Assembly: GCA_045592445.1 (NCBI GenBank) | Contig: JAZNUV010000004.1 | Coordinates: 1-59,429 of the forward strand | Length of the DNA stretch: 59,429 nt | Origin: JAQXGO01 sp045592445 | Lineage (GTDB): Bacteria > Bacillota > Clostridia > UMGS1883 > UMGS1540 | Reading direction: 5' to 3' | Shown here: in pieces, positions 32,490 through 40,904 of the stretch | Position numbering within the stretch: the first letter of the stretch is position 1 | How the letters are laid out: the number at the start of each line of letters is the position of its first letter | Translations under genes and position numbers: made by a program | Notes under the pieces: model-generated | What the model was told of the DNA's origin: nothing | Database searches by the model: none | What the model saw: only the letters and a program-made list of their open reading frames with translations

Positions 32490-33167
32490 TCAATTGCAAA
32501 ATACATGCTTCCCAATGGTCGTAACAACCGGCCTTGTTCGTATCCATCCATTTGTTGCAGTACGCGGATTGTAGTAGTAAATCGCACCGCCGGCGGGATC
32601 CCATCCGTTTAAGGCATCCTTTGCCGCACGAATGCAGCTTTCCTCCATCTGTGCGTGGATTTGCCCATCAAATACTGCCGTAAAAGCGCCCGGTTGATAG
32701 ACAACACCTGCGATTGTGTTAGGGAACGAGGCATGACGCACACGGTTCATGATGACCGCACCGACTGCCACCTGCCCCGTGTACGGCTCTCCTCTTGCTT
32801 CCCCGTTAATGGCACGCGCCAATAAATTCACATTACTTTCGTATGAGGAAGAACCACTACCCCCCGATGAAGTGCTTTCCCCTGTCGGCAACCCTAATTT
32901 TGCAAGTGTTGCCGCACCCGCAATGCCATCAGCCGTAAGTCCATGTTTTCTTTGAAAACGTTTCACTGCTTCAGCCGTTCTCCATCCATAAACACCGTCT
33001 ACTTCACCGTTGTAATAGCCCCAGGATAAAAGTCTTTGCTGTATTTTATATACTTCTTCACCCCTTGAGCCATACTTTGACAACGTTTCTTCGACTGTTG
33101 GCGTAAACACAACATAAAGGCAAACGAAAACAGTACATATGAGCATACTAATTTCTCTTTTTTTCAT
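32490..33167 (-). CDS. sleB: Spore cortex-lytic enzyme SleB
   Basis: A 225-residue germination enzyme. It has an N-terminal signal or anchor helix (~6-24), a peptidoglycan-binding domain (~33-92, VDGVYGWRTAEAVKRFQRKHG) and a C-terminal SleB/hydrolase-2 lytic transglycosylase domain (~112-225) with the catalytic Glu in INGEARGEPYTGQVAVG. A Ser/Gly linker joins them. SleB cuts muramic-lactam cortex during germination. GGAGG lies before the ATG. No ypeB, its usual partner, is present; a small YtxH-like gene follows. A weak sigma-G-like GAATA-N17-AAAACTA sits upstream. Confidence 0.94.
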   Translation of the reverse strand: MKKREISMLICTVFVCLYVVFTPTVEETLSKYGSRGEEVYKIQQRLLSWGYYNGEVDGVYGWRTAEAVKRFQRKHGLTADGIAGAATLAKLGLPTGESTSSGGSGSSSYESNVNLLARAINGEARGEPYTGQVAVGAVIMNRVRHASFPNTIAGVVYQPGAFTAVFDGQIHAQMEESCIRAAKDALNGWDPAGGAIYYYNPRTATNGWIRTRPVVTTIGKHVFCN

Positions 33168-33183
33168 AATTCCTCCATATACA

Positions 33184-33212
33184 AAAGCCGCAATAGTAAA
33201 TATTACGGCTTT
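33184..33212 (-). terminator. Hairpin between mnaA and sleB
   Basis: On the minus strand, AAAGCCG and CGGCTTT arms with further AATA/TATT pairing, followed by TTTTGTATAT. It probably ends the tagO-mnaA transcript, and it also lies in the sleB leader. Confidence 0.6.
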
Positions 33213-33254
33213 AGTTTTCTTTTATATGGAGTTTTTATTCGTCTTTTTCAGATT

Positions 33255-34376
33255 TTAATTTTTTTTTGCAAAAAAATCTTGTATGGCATCCACAATTCGT
33301 TTGGACGCATTGCCATCCCCGTAAGGATTGACTGCCTTCGCCATTTTTTCATAAGCGGACTTATCACAAAGAAGCTCTTTTGCCATTTGATAGATGGTTT
33401 CTTCTTCAATGCCTGCAAGTTTTACTGTACCCGCTTCCACTGCTTCAGGACGTTCTGTTTCTGTTCTGAGAACAAGTACGGGTTTTCCGAGCGAAGGTGC
33501 TTCCTCCTGCAAGCCGCCTGAATCCGTCATAATCATATACGAGCGATGCATAGCATTATGCAGTTCCTGCACATCTAGCGGTTCTATCAGATGCACACGT
33601 TCCACATTACCCAGTACTTCGTTCGCAACACGACGCACCGCAGGATTCAGATGCATAGGATATACAATCTCTACATCCGAAAATTCTTTCGCAATGCGAC
33701 GCACGGCACGCATAATATTGTACATCGGCTCACCCTGATTTTCGCGTCGATGTGCCGTCAGCAAAATAACGCGTTTTTCCGTCCACGGCATCGACATAAG
33801 CGTTTTATCTTTAAATTTGTATCCATCCTTTACTGTTGTTTTCAAGGCGTCAATGACCGTATTCCCCGTGATAAAAATTTTACTGTCACAGACATTCTCA
33901 CGCAGGAGATTTTGCCGATTGGTTTCCGTGGGTGAAAAATGAAGGTCGGAAAGCACACCCGTCAAACGACGATTGATTTCCTCGGGGAATGGAGACCATT
34001 TGTCAAACGTACGAAGTCCCGCCTCAACATGGCCGACTGCAATTCCGCTGTAAAAAGCTGCCAGGGCACCCGCAAAAGTCGTCGTCGTATCGCCATGTAC
34101 CAGCACAATGTCAGGCTTTTCTTTTTGAAAGATCTCGCACAAGCCTTCCATAACACGTTTTGTTATATCTGAAAGCGTCTGCCCTGCCTTCATAATATCC
34201 AAATCAAAATCGGGCGTAATACCAAAAATTTCAAGCACCTGGTCAAGCATCTGCCGATGCTGCGCCGTCACGCACACCTTACTTTCAATATTTTTTGCCG
34301 CCGCAAGTTCAAGCACCAAGGGTGCCATTTTAATAGCTTCGGGTCTTGTCCCGAAGACCGAAAACGCTTTAATCAT
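33255..34376 (-). CDS. mnaA: UDP-N-acetylglucosamine 2-epimerase (non-hydrolysing)
   Basis: A 373-residue WecB/MnaA epimerase converting UDP-GlcNAc to UDP-ManNAc. It starts with KAFSVFGTRPEAIKMAPLV and has HVEAGLRTFD near 95, LTAHRRENQGEP near 205 and the GGLQEEAP loop near 285. UDP-ManNAc is used for teichoic-acid linkage units or capsules. The ATG at 34376 has AAGGAG 9 bp upstream. It lies 4 bp after tagO, so both belong to one wall-polymer initiation step. Confidence 0.95.
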   Translation of the reverse strand: MIKAFSVFGTRPEAIKMAPLVLELAAAKNIESKVCVTAQHRQMLDQVLEIFGITPDFDLDIMKAGQTLSDITKRVMEGLCEIFQKEKPDIVLVHGDTTTTFAGALAAFYSGIAVGHVEAGLRTFDKWSPFPEEINRRLTGVLSDLHFSPTETNRQNLLRENVCDSKIFITGNTVIDALKTTVKDGYKFKDKTLMSMPWTEKRVILLTAHRRENQGEPMYNIMRAVRRIAKEFSDVEIVYPMHLNPAVRRVANEVLGNVERVHLIEPLDVQELHNAMHRSYMIMTDSGGLQEEAPSLGKPVLVLRTETERPEAVEAGTVKLAGIEEETIYQMAKELLCDKSAYEKMAKAVNPYGDGNASKRIVDAIQDFFAKKN

Positions 34377-34380
34377 GCAA

Positions 34381-35448
34381 TTATTCTCCTTTTTCATCAT
34401 CAAAAGGTGTCTTTTCTGTTGTATTCGATTTCATACCCATCGCACGTGCCGCTATAACAGCCGCCAAAATCACACCAATAATCAGAAGTATTGCCTTAAA
34501 TACACCGTTTGTAACGAGTACCACAGCGCAAAGTCCGAGCACTGTACACATCAGATAAATGATACTGACCGTCTTTTTTTGTGAAAAGCCCATATCAAGC
34601 ACTTTGTGATGCAAATGTTCTCTGTCCGGGCTCATGATCGGCTTGCCCGCCGCCATACGACGAACAATAGCAAACCCCGTATCAAAAAGCGGTAATCCAA
34701 GTACCAGGAACGGAACAGCAAAGCTTATAACGGCATAGCTTTTAAAAAGTCCCATAATCGAAACGCATGCCAAAACAAAGCCCAAAAAGGTTGAACCCGT
34801 GTCCCCCATGAAAATTTTTGCAGGATTAAAGTTATATGGCAAAAATCCAAAACAAGCACCTGCCAAAGCCGCTGTTATCAGTGCAACTTCTTGCTCTCCC
34901 ACAATCAGTGCGATACAAAAAAGAGACATACAAGCGATGGAGCTGACGCCTGCTGCCAGGCCATCAAGCCCGTCAATTAAATTCACGGCATTGGTAACGC
35001 CGACTACCCAAAGAATCGTAAGCGGAATTCCCCAAAAGCCCAAACTGATTACGCCGCTATCTTTAATAAACTGCGGTACAGAAATAACATCAATCTGTAT
35101 ATCATGCAGAATCAGTATGAGCGCTGCCAATATCTGAAAGGGCAATTTTACTTTCGCGCTCAGTTGTTTAGCATCGTCCACAATGCCAACAATTAAAATT
35201 ACAAGTGCACCCAGCACCATGCCACGTATGCTCTTATCAACCGGCGAAAAAAGCATAACGCTGACAATAAAGCCGTAAAACATTGCCAATCCGCCAAGAA
35301 GTGGCGTTGCCTTTTTATGCACACGCCGTGCTTCATCAGGCTTATCCACAATATCCGCTCTTGTCGCAATTCGTTTTATAAACGGCGTTGTGATAAAGGC
35401 AATAATAAAACTGACCGCAAACCCTAAAAGAAGATGCATTCTGTCCAT
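34381..35448 (-). CDS. tagO: Undecaprenyl-phosphate GlcNAc-1-phosphate transferase (TagO/WecA)
   Basis: A 355-residue polytopic membrane protein of the MraY/WecA family with about ten helices. Catalytic features are the DIVDKPDEARRVHKKATPLLGG loop near 33-55, DDAKQLSAK near 95, NAVNLIDGLDGLAAG near 155 and MGDTGSTFLGF near 215. It places GlcNAc-1-phosphate on undecaprenyl phosphate, the first step of wall teichoic acid or related polymers. The next gene, mnaA, supplies UDP-ManNAc for the second step. Confidence 0.93.
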   Translation of the reverse strand: MDRMHLLLGFAVSFIIAFITTPFIKRIATRADIVDKPDEARRVHKKATPLLGGLAMFYGFIVSVMLFSPVDKSIRGMVLGALVILIVGIVDDAKQLSAKVKLPFQILAALILILHDIQIDVISVPQFIKDSGVISLGFWGIPLTILWVVGVTNAVNLIDGLDGLAAGVSSIACMSLFCIALIVGEQEVALITAALAGACFGFLPYNFNPAKIFMGDTGSTFLGFVLACVSIMGLFKSYAVISFAVPFLVLGLPLFDTGFAIVRRMAAGKPIMSPDREHLHHKVLDMGFSQKKTVSIIYLMCTVLGLCAVVLVTNGVFKAILLIIGVILAAVIAARAMGMKSNTTEKTPFDDEKGE

Positions 35449-35496
35449 AAACGCTCATTCCTTTCTTTCTGTATCTATACACCATGAAGGTTTATC

Positions 35497-36495
35497 TTAT
35501 CTGGCTACAAATCCTATCTTTTCATGTACCTTCTGCAGTGTTTTTTCTGCAATTTGACTTGCGCGTGATGCGCCATCCTTATAAAGTTGTTCCAAATAAG
35601 CCATATCGCCTGAAAGTGCTGCATATTTTTCCCGAACAGGGCGAAGTTCCTCAATAACGGCCTCCGCGACTTCCTTTTTCAATGTGCCATAGCCCTGCCC
35701 TGCAAATGTTTCTGCCGCTTCTTCCGGCTTTTGGCCCGTTACCGCTCCGTATATCGAAAGAAGATTATTGACACCGTGCTTTCCTTCGCGGTAAGCAATT
35801 TCCCCCTCCGAGTCCGTTACAGCGCGTTTTATTTTTTTCACAATGACCTCAGGTGTGTCCAAAACCCAAATGTATCCATTCGGATTCGGGTCGCTCTTAC
35901 TCATTTTGCTTGTCGGGTCCTGCAAGCTCATAATGCGTGCGCCGACGGGTGCAAAGTATCCGTCCGGCACCGTAAAGGTGTCTGCACCGTACACGCCATT
36001 CATACGAATAGCAATATCCCTGGCAAGCTCCAAGTGTTGCTTTTGATCGTCCCCAACGGGTACCAAATCAGATCCATACAGTAAGATGTCTGCCGCCATC
36101 AAAACGGGATATGTAAAAAGACCCGCATTGATATTATCCGCATGTTTTGCGGATTTATCTTTAAATTGTGTCATGCGTGAAAGCTCACCCATATAGGTGT
36201 AACAACTTAAAAGCCACGAAAGCTCTGCATGCTGTGGCACATGGGATTGAAAGAATACAATGCTCTTTTGAGGGTCAATGCCGCATGCAATGTACAGTGC
36301 TAAAAATTCAAGGCAACGTGCTCTCAGTTCCTTCGGGTCCTGCCGCACCGTAATCGAGTGCATATCGACCACGGAATAAATGCAGTTATATGTATCCTGC
36401 AACTTTACCCAATTTTTTAATGCACCGATATAATTACCAAGCGTTACACAGCCGGTGGGCTGTACCCCGCTGAATATCATTTTTTTATTTTCCAT
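35497..36495 (-). CDS. trpS: Tryptophanyl-tRNA synthetase
   Basis: A 332-residue class I synthetase. The HIGH-like motif appears in FSGVQPTGCVTLGNYIGALKNW (TLGN) and the KMSKS loop as PTSKMSKSDPN (~195). It charges tRNA-Trp. GGAGTG lies before the ATG. It is 15 bp downstream of the aminotransferase gene and in the same direction as tagO-mnaA. It has no T-box of its own, unlike the nearby trpB2. Confidence 0.95.
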   Translation of the reverse strand: MENKKMIFSGVQPTGCVTLGNYIGALKNWVKLQDTYNCIYSVVDMHSITVRQDPKELRARCLEFLALYIACGIDPQKSIVFFQSHVPQHAELSWLLSCYTYMGELSRMTQFKDKSAKHADNINAGLFTYPVLMAADILLYGSDLVPVGDDQKQHLELARDIAIRMNGVYGADTFTVPDGYFAPVGARIMSLQDPTSKMSKSDPNPNGYIWVLDTPEVIVKKIKRAVTDSEGEIAYREGKHGVNNLLSIYGAVTGQKPEEAAETFAGQGYGTLKKEVAEAVIEELRPVREKYAALSGDMAYLEQLYKDGASRASQIAEKTLQKVHEKIGFVAR

Positions 36496-36510
36496 TCTTC
36501 ATTCCACTCC

Positions 36511-37680
36511 TTAGTCGATTGCAAGAACCTTGCCTAACCGTTTAATTCCCTCGCGAATTTTTTCAGGTGCAGTCAGCGAGTAGTTAAGGCGCATATATCG
36601 CTTACCATCCGCAGGATTTACCATGCAGGAGGAGCCAGGCACAAATGCAACCTTTTCCGAAATCGCTGTCTTTAAAAGTGCATCCGTATCCGCACCCTCA
36701 GGCAATGTGCACCAGAGGAATATCCCGCCTTCCGGCGATGTAAAGGTACAGTTTTTCGGAAAATGTGCACGCATGGAATCCAGCATAACATTTGCACGTT
36801 CTCCGTACAGCTTTTTACTTTTCTGAATGTGTGCGTCAAAATCAAAGTTTTTAAAGAATTCATACGCCGCCATCTGCGTCAACACGGGCGTATGCACGTC
36901 AGAAACCTGTTTACATACAACCATTTTACCCATAATATCTTCTCTTGCAACTGCCCAGCCAAGCCGAAGTCCCGCAGAAAGAGTTTTTGAAAAGGAACCT
37001 GCATAAATAACGCGCCCTGCCGTATCTAAGGATTTTATTGTCGCAACCTCATCGCCCGAAAAGCGAAGCTCACCATAGGGGTTATCCTCCAAAATGTAGA
37101 AGTCATATTTCTCCGCCAATTCCAAGAGTCTAATGCGTTTTTTATGCGACATAGTAATTCCTGTCGGATTTTGGAAGGTTGCAATTGTGTAGACAAGCTT
37201 TACCTTTTCCTTCTTCAAAAGCGCTTCCAAAGCATCCGTATCAAGGCCGTCTTCCTGCACCTGTATCCCGACAAGGTTTGCGTTATATGAGCGCAGGGCG
37301 TTAAGCCCACCGATAAAGCTTGGCGATTCAACCACAACTGTATCCCCTTCGTTAATCAGGGATTTAAATGTCAAATCCAGCGCCTGTTGCCCGCCCGATG
37401 TTACAATCACGGTATCGTGTGCATGTATATTTCCAATTTTCTGCATTCGTGCTTCAATGTATTCCCGAAATGGCGTATACCCTTCCGTAACGCCATATTG
37501 AAGTGCTACCGCTGCATTCTCACAAAGCAATTTCTGCATAATTTCTCCGAGTTCTTGTCCCGGAAAAAGTTCCGGCGCAGGCGCCCCGCCTGCAAAGGAT
37601 ATAACCTCAGGATTAGCCAAAAGCTTAAACATTTCTCGTATTGCCGATCCACGTAAGCTTTCTACTCTATTTGCAAACAT
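36511..37680 (-). CDS. PLP-dependent aminotransferase, class I/II (2-aminoadipate/MocR-type fold)
   Basis: A 389-residue fold-type I aminotransferase. It begins FANRVESLRGSAIREMFKLL and has FAGGAPAPELFP near 30, the PLP-lysine region YAGSFSKTLSAGLRLGW near 235 and the substrate Arg in MRLNYSL near 370. Closest relatives are LysN/aromatic aminotransferases lacking the MocR DNA-binding domain. The substrate is uncertain. The ATG at 37680 has GGAG 9 bp upstream. It heads the transcript into trpS. Confidence 0.85.
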   Translation of the reverse strand: MFANRVESLRGSAIREMFKLLANPEVISFAGGAPAPELFPGQELGEIMQKLLCENAAVALQYGVTEGYTPFREYIEARMQKIGNIHAHDTVIVTSGGQQALDLTFKSLINEGDTVVVESPSFIGGLNALRSYNANLVGIQVQEDGLDTDALEALLKKEKVKLVYTIATFQNPTGITMSHKKRIRLLELAEKYDFYILEDNPYGELRFSGDEVATIKSLDTAGRVIYAGSFSKTLSAGLRLGWAVAREDIMGKMVVCKQVSDVHTPVLTQMAAYEFFKNFDFDAHIQKSKKLYGERANVMLDSMRAHFPKNCTFTSPEGGIFLWCTLPEGADTDALLKTAISEKVAFVPGSSCMVNPADGKRYMRLNYSLTAPEKIREGIKRLGKVLAID

Positions 37681-37723
37681 ATGTTTCATCTCCAATATAT
37701 ACAGTATTTTTTTATTTTGAGAT

Positions 37724-37752
37724 AGTATACCATAGAAACGAAAAAAAGTAAA
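37724..37752 (-). promoter_or_regulatory. Promoter of the aminotransferase-trpS genes
   Basis: On the minus strand, TTTACT (37747-37752), 17 bp, TATACT (37724-37729), about 45 bp before the ATG. Confidence 0.75.
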
Positions 37753-37763
37753 GTTTTTTTGTC

Positions 37764-38141
37764 CTATTCCTGCCTTGCTACATGTGCTTTTATTGCCTCG
37801 AAGCTTTCCGTACTGATAACATGCTCAATACGACACGCGTCATCCGCCGCCGTCTCGGCAGATACGCCAAGTGATTCAAGCCAACTTGTCAAAAGCATAT
37901 GCCGTTCATACATGCGTTCGGCAATTTCTTTTCCTTTTTCCAAAAGATGAATGCTGCCATCTTTGTCCATCTCTATATATCCGTTTTGACGTAAATTTTT
38001 CATAGCTACGCTGATGCTTGGCTTTGAATAGGCAAGCTCCGTCGCAATATCAATGGAGCGTACATTTCCCTTTTCCTTTTGTAAAACATAAATTGTTTCC
38101 AGATAATTTTCTGCCGACTCATGAATCCGCAATGATACCAC
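37764..38141 (-). CDS. DtxR/MntR-family metal-dependent regulator
   Basis: A 125-residue regulator. The N-terminal winged helix (~5-70) contains AENYLETIYVLQKEKGNVRS and LAYSKPSISVAMKNLRQNGYIEM. The dimerisation/metal domain (~75-125) contains HMLLTSWLESLGV and DDACRIEHVIS with the usual His/Glu ligands. There is no SH3-like third domain, so MntR-like (Mn) or IdeR-like (Fe) sensing is possible. It starts at a GTG with AAGGA 5 bp upstream, 21 bp after trpB2, so it is probably co-transcribed. Confidence 0.88.
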   Translation of the reverse strand: MVSLRIHESAENYLETIYVLQKEKGNVRSIDIATELAYSKPSISVAMKNLRQNGYIEMDKDGSIHLLEKGKEIAERMYERHMLLTSWLESLGVSAETAADDACRIEHVISTESFEAIKAHVARQE

Positions 38142-38162
38142 TCCATTCCTTAAAACAAATTT

Positions 38163-39542
38163 TTACAACGTTTCAATTTGGGGTAATTTCGAGAATCCCT
38201 TTTGAAGGTCCTCCTCCGTCGGTACATAGTCCTGCATTAAGCCGTCATTATATTTTCCGTAAGACATCATGTCAAAATATCCGGTACCCGTAAGTCCAAA
38301 CACAATCGTCTTTTCCTCGCCTGTTTCCTTGCATTTTAATGCCTCATCAATCGCCACACGAATGGCGTGACTGCTTTCGGGCGCAGGCAATATACCTTCA
38401 ATTCTTGCAAACTGCTGCGCTGCTGCAAACACTTCTGTTTGCGTTACGGTTGTCGCTTCCATATATCCGTCATGGTATAATTGTGATAGCGTGGTGTTCA
38501 TGCCGTGATAGCGAAGCCCACCCGCATGTGTGGCGGCAGGAATAAAGCCGCTTCCGAGTGTATGCATTTTTGCAAGCGGGCAGACCATGCCGGTATCACA
38601 ATAATCATATGCAAACTTGCCCCTTGTAAGACTCGGACAGGACGCAGGTTCAACCGCAACAATTCTGTAATCCGCTTCACCCCGCAATTTTTCACCCATA
38701 AACGGTGCAATAAGCCCGCCTAGATTTGAGCCGCCGCCCGCACAACCAATAATTACATCAGGTTTAATTCCGTATTTATCAAGTGCCGCTTTCGTTTCAA
38801 GACCGATAACCGACTGATGGAGCATGACCTGATTTAAGACGCTGCCGAGTACATAACGATACCCTTCCAGGTTGCTTGCCACCTCAACAGCTTCAGAAAT
38901 TGCACAGCCGAGACTGCCGCCGGTACCGGGGTGTTCCTCAAGTATCTTTCTCCCTACCGCGGTATCCATAGAAGGAGACGGCGTAACCGATGCGCCGTAA
39001 GTACGCATTACCTCGCGCCGAAACGGTTTTTGTTCATAGGAAACCTTTACCATATATACCTTACAGTCCAGCCCGTAGTATGCGCATGCCATCGAAAGTG
39101 CCGTGCCCCATTGTCCCGCACCCGTTTCTGTTGTAACACCGCAAAGCCCTTGCTCCTTTGCATAGTAGGCTTGTGCAATTGCGGAGTTCAATTTGTGACT
39201 TCCACTTGTATTATTTCCCTCAAATTTATAGTAAATTTTCGCCGGTGTATTTAGTTTTTCTTCCAGACAATATGCTCTTACAAGCGGGGACGGACGGTAC
39301 ATTTTATAAAACTTTCTAATTGCCTCGGGAATTTCAAAATATGCCGTTGTATCGTCAAGTTCCTGCGTAATCAATGCATCACAAAATACAGGCCTGAGTT
39401 CTTCCGCTGTCATCGGTTTCAACGTTTTGGGATTTAAAAGCGGTGCCGGTTTATTTTGCATATCTGCACGCAGATTGTACCAGGCTCTCGGCATTTCCTC
39501 CTCCGTAAGATAAATTTTGTACGGAATCTCTTGACTTTTCAT
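38163..39542 (-). CDS. trpB: Tryptophan synthase beta-like protein, TrpB2 type
   Basis: A 459-residue fold-type II PLP enzyme of the TrpB2 group. The PLP lysine lies in EGNNTSGSHKLNSAIAQAYYA (~105-125). TTETGAGQWGTALS and GCAGGGSNLGG are the substrate and phosphate loops. TrpB2 enzymes lack the alpha-subunit contacts of TrpB1 and can work alone, joining indole and serine to tryptophan. No trpA or other trp gene is in the window. The ATG at 39542 has GGGAG upstream. A tryptophan T-box leader controls it, which supports a tryptophan role. Confidence 0.93.
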   Translation of the reverse strand: MKSQEIPYKIYLTEEEMPRAWYNLRADMQNKPAPLLNPKTLKPMTAEELRPVFCDALITQELDDTTAYFEIPEAIRKFYKMYRPSPLVRAYCLEEKLNTPAKIYYKFEGNNTSGSHKLNSAIAQAYYAKEQGLCGVTTETGAGQWGTALSMACAYYGLDCKVYMVKVSYEQKPFRREVMRTYGASVTPSPSMDTAVGRKILEEHPGTGGSLGCAISEAVEVASNLEGYRYVLGSVLNQVMLHQSVIGLETKAALDKYGIKPDVIIGCAGGGSNLGGLIAPFMGEKLRGEADYRIVAVEPASCPSLTRGKFAYDYCDTGMVCPLAKMHTLGSGFIPAATHAGGLRYHGMNTTLSQLYHDGYMEATTVTQTEVFAAAQQFARIEGILPAPESSHAIRVAIDEALKCKETGEEKTIVFGLTGTGYFDMMSYGKYNDGLMQDYVPTEEDLQKGFSKLPQIETL

Positions 39543-39578
39543 TTTTCTGTCTCCCTTCTTAATTTGGTATGAGACGAC

Positions 39579-39841
39579 AAAAAACTCCCGTCCCATATGC
39601 CGGGACAGGAGTTTACATCCTGCGGTGCCACCCTGCTTGACGTTTTTCACGCCCACTTTGCGCATACTTTCATATGCCGACTTTTGATAACGGAGTGCCT
39701 CTCCGGCGCACATACTCAAGCTTTTGCTCTTTCCGTTTGCCCTCGGAAGTCCATTCAGTTTTATGTTTCCTGCCACAATCCCACCATCTGCAGCTCTCTC
39801 TTTGGAAAGAGGTAAAACCTACTTACTCTTCCTCAACGGTT
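39579..39841 (-). promoter_or_regulatory. Tryptophan T-box leader of trpB2
   Basis: On the minus strand the core T-box AGGGTGGCACCGC (39619-39637 region) is followed by a terminator hairpin with CTCCTGTCCC and GGGACGGGAG arms and a T6 run (39579-39614). Stem I begins GGAAG (39828-39832) and closes with CTTCC (39745-39749). The specifier loop has GAA-TGG-A, placing the specifier codon TGG (Trp) at 39751-39753. Uncharged tRNA-Trp would stabilise the antiterminator and switch the gene on. Confidence 0.92.
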
Positions 39842-39847
39842 TCATAA

Positions 39848-39876
39848 ATTATACCATAAATTTTTTTATTTGTCAA
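39848..39876 (-). promoter_or_regulatory. Promoter of the T-box/trpB2 transcript
   Basis: On the minus strand, TTGACA (39871-39876), 17 bp, TATAAT (39848-39853), both perfect. The -35 overlaps the last codons of the upstream AraC gene. Confidence 0.9.
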
Positions 39877-40676
39877 TCTTTTTCCTTCAATTTTTTTACA
39901 TATTTCTTTGGTGCACATCCCTTATATCTCTTAAACACATGAATAAAATAACTCAAATCATTAAACCCGCACCGAAAACAAACCTCCGTCATATACTCCG
40001 CCCCGCTCGCCAATAGCTCACATGCTGCCTCAATCCGATATGCCATCAAATACGAAAAAGGCGTTTCCTGTGTGATTTCTTTGAAATATTTGCTAAAATA
40101 ATTCCGACTCATATTACACGCTTCCGCCATTTGCTCAAGCGTTATTTTCTCTGCATATTGTGCGGCAATTAACGCCAATGCAGGCTTAATTCTTTGTATG
40201 CTTGCATTCGACATAATTGGAATTTTATTGTCCGCACGAAGGCTATTCGCCACAAGACAGTAAATACGGCCAATCAAATCAAGCGCATACCCATTTTCCT
40301 TCTTGGCGAGACCGTCAAAAATCGCATCCACTTCGGCATTTTTATGATAAACAGATGGTTTTGTCAGGCTTTCTGCAAAGGTATTGCTCTCCACCGTAGC
40401 GCTAAACACCGTTTTCGAGAATACAATACATTCATATCGACATGAAAACGCCTCCGCACCATGCAAAATGTTACCAGGTATGATTATGCTGTCCCCACTT
40501 TCCAGTTCTACAGTAATACCACCCACACGCATACTAAGACGCCCTTTTAAAACACGCACAATTTCAAAATCATTGTGCCAATGTGCCAGCATTTGATACC
40601 GCGGATGCGTACTATCTACACAATATAAAGAAAGTGGAAATCCCGGCGTCCCTCGACGCATATTTTCATGATACAT
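39873..40676 (-). CDS. AraC-family regulator with cupin sensor domain
   Basis: A 267-residue regulator. Residues ~1-150 form a cupin-type ligand domain (HWHNDFEIVRVLKGRLSMRVGG, SGDSIIIPGNILHGAE). Residues ~165-265 carry two helix-turn-helix motifs with ITLEQMAEACNMSRNYFSKYFKEITQ and CGFNDLSYFIHVFKRYKGCAPKKY. It is divergent from the TAXI-TRAP operon, and the two promoters share a 10-bp motif, so it most likely controls the transporter and itself. The ligand is unknown. The ATG at 40676 has GGAG 6 bp upstream. Confidence 0.9.
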   Translation of the reverse strand: MYHENMRRGTPGFPLSLYCVDSTHPRYQMLAHWHNDFEIVRVLKGRLSMRVGGITVELESGDSIIIPGNILHGAEAFSCRYECIVFSKTVFSATVESNTFAESLTKPSVYHKNAEVDAIFDGLAKKENGYALDLIGRIYCLVANSLRADNKIPIMSNASIQRIKPALALIAAQYAEKITLEQMAEACNMSRNYFSKYFKEITQETPFSYLMAYRIEAACELLASGAEYMTEVCFRCGFNDLSYFIHVFKRYKGCAPKKYVKKLKEKD

Positions 40677-40714
40677 ATATTTCTCCAAAAAGTGTTATAT
40701 TTATATTTTATTTC

Positions 40715-40744
40715 ATTATATCATAAGTATTTTGCATATTGCAA
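40715..40744 (-). promoter_or_regulatory. Promoter of the AraC-family gene with motif copy A
   Basis: On the minus strand, TTGCAA (40739-40744), 18 bp, TATAAT (40715-40720). The motif TGCAATATGC (minus strand, 40734-40743) overlaps the -35. It forms part of a TTGCA-N3-TGCAA palindrome. Confidence 0.65.
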
Positions 40745-40827
40745 GAATAAATTTATACTATTATATTTCTCAAAATTACGCATTGTAACACTGTACCTCC
40801 TCTGTCCCTAGAAAAGCAAAATAATAA

Positions 40828-40857
40828 TTGACATTTTTGTATGCAATATGCTATAAT
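40828..40857 (+). promoter_or_regulatory. Promoter of the TAXI-TRAP operon with motif copy B
   Basis: TTGACA (40828-40833), 18 bp, TATAAT (40852-40857). The spacer holds TGCAATATGC (40842-40851), the same 10-mer as in the divergent AraC promoter and in the same orientation relative to transcription. Confidence 0.85.
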
Positions 40858-40904
40858 AACATTATCTTTCATATATAGAAAGAAAAATTTCTAGGAGGTT
40901 TATT

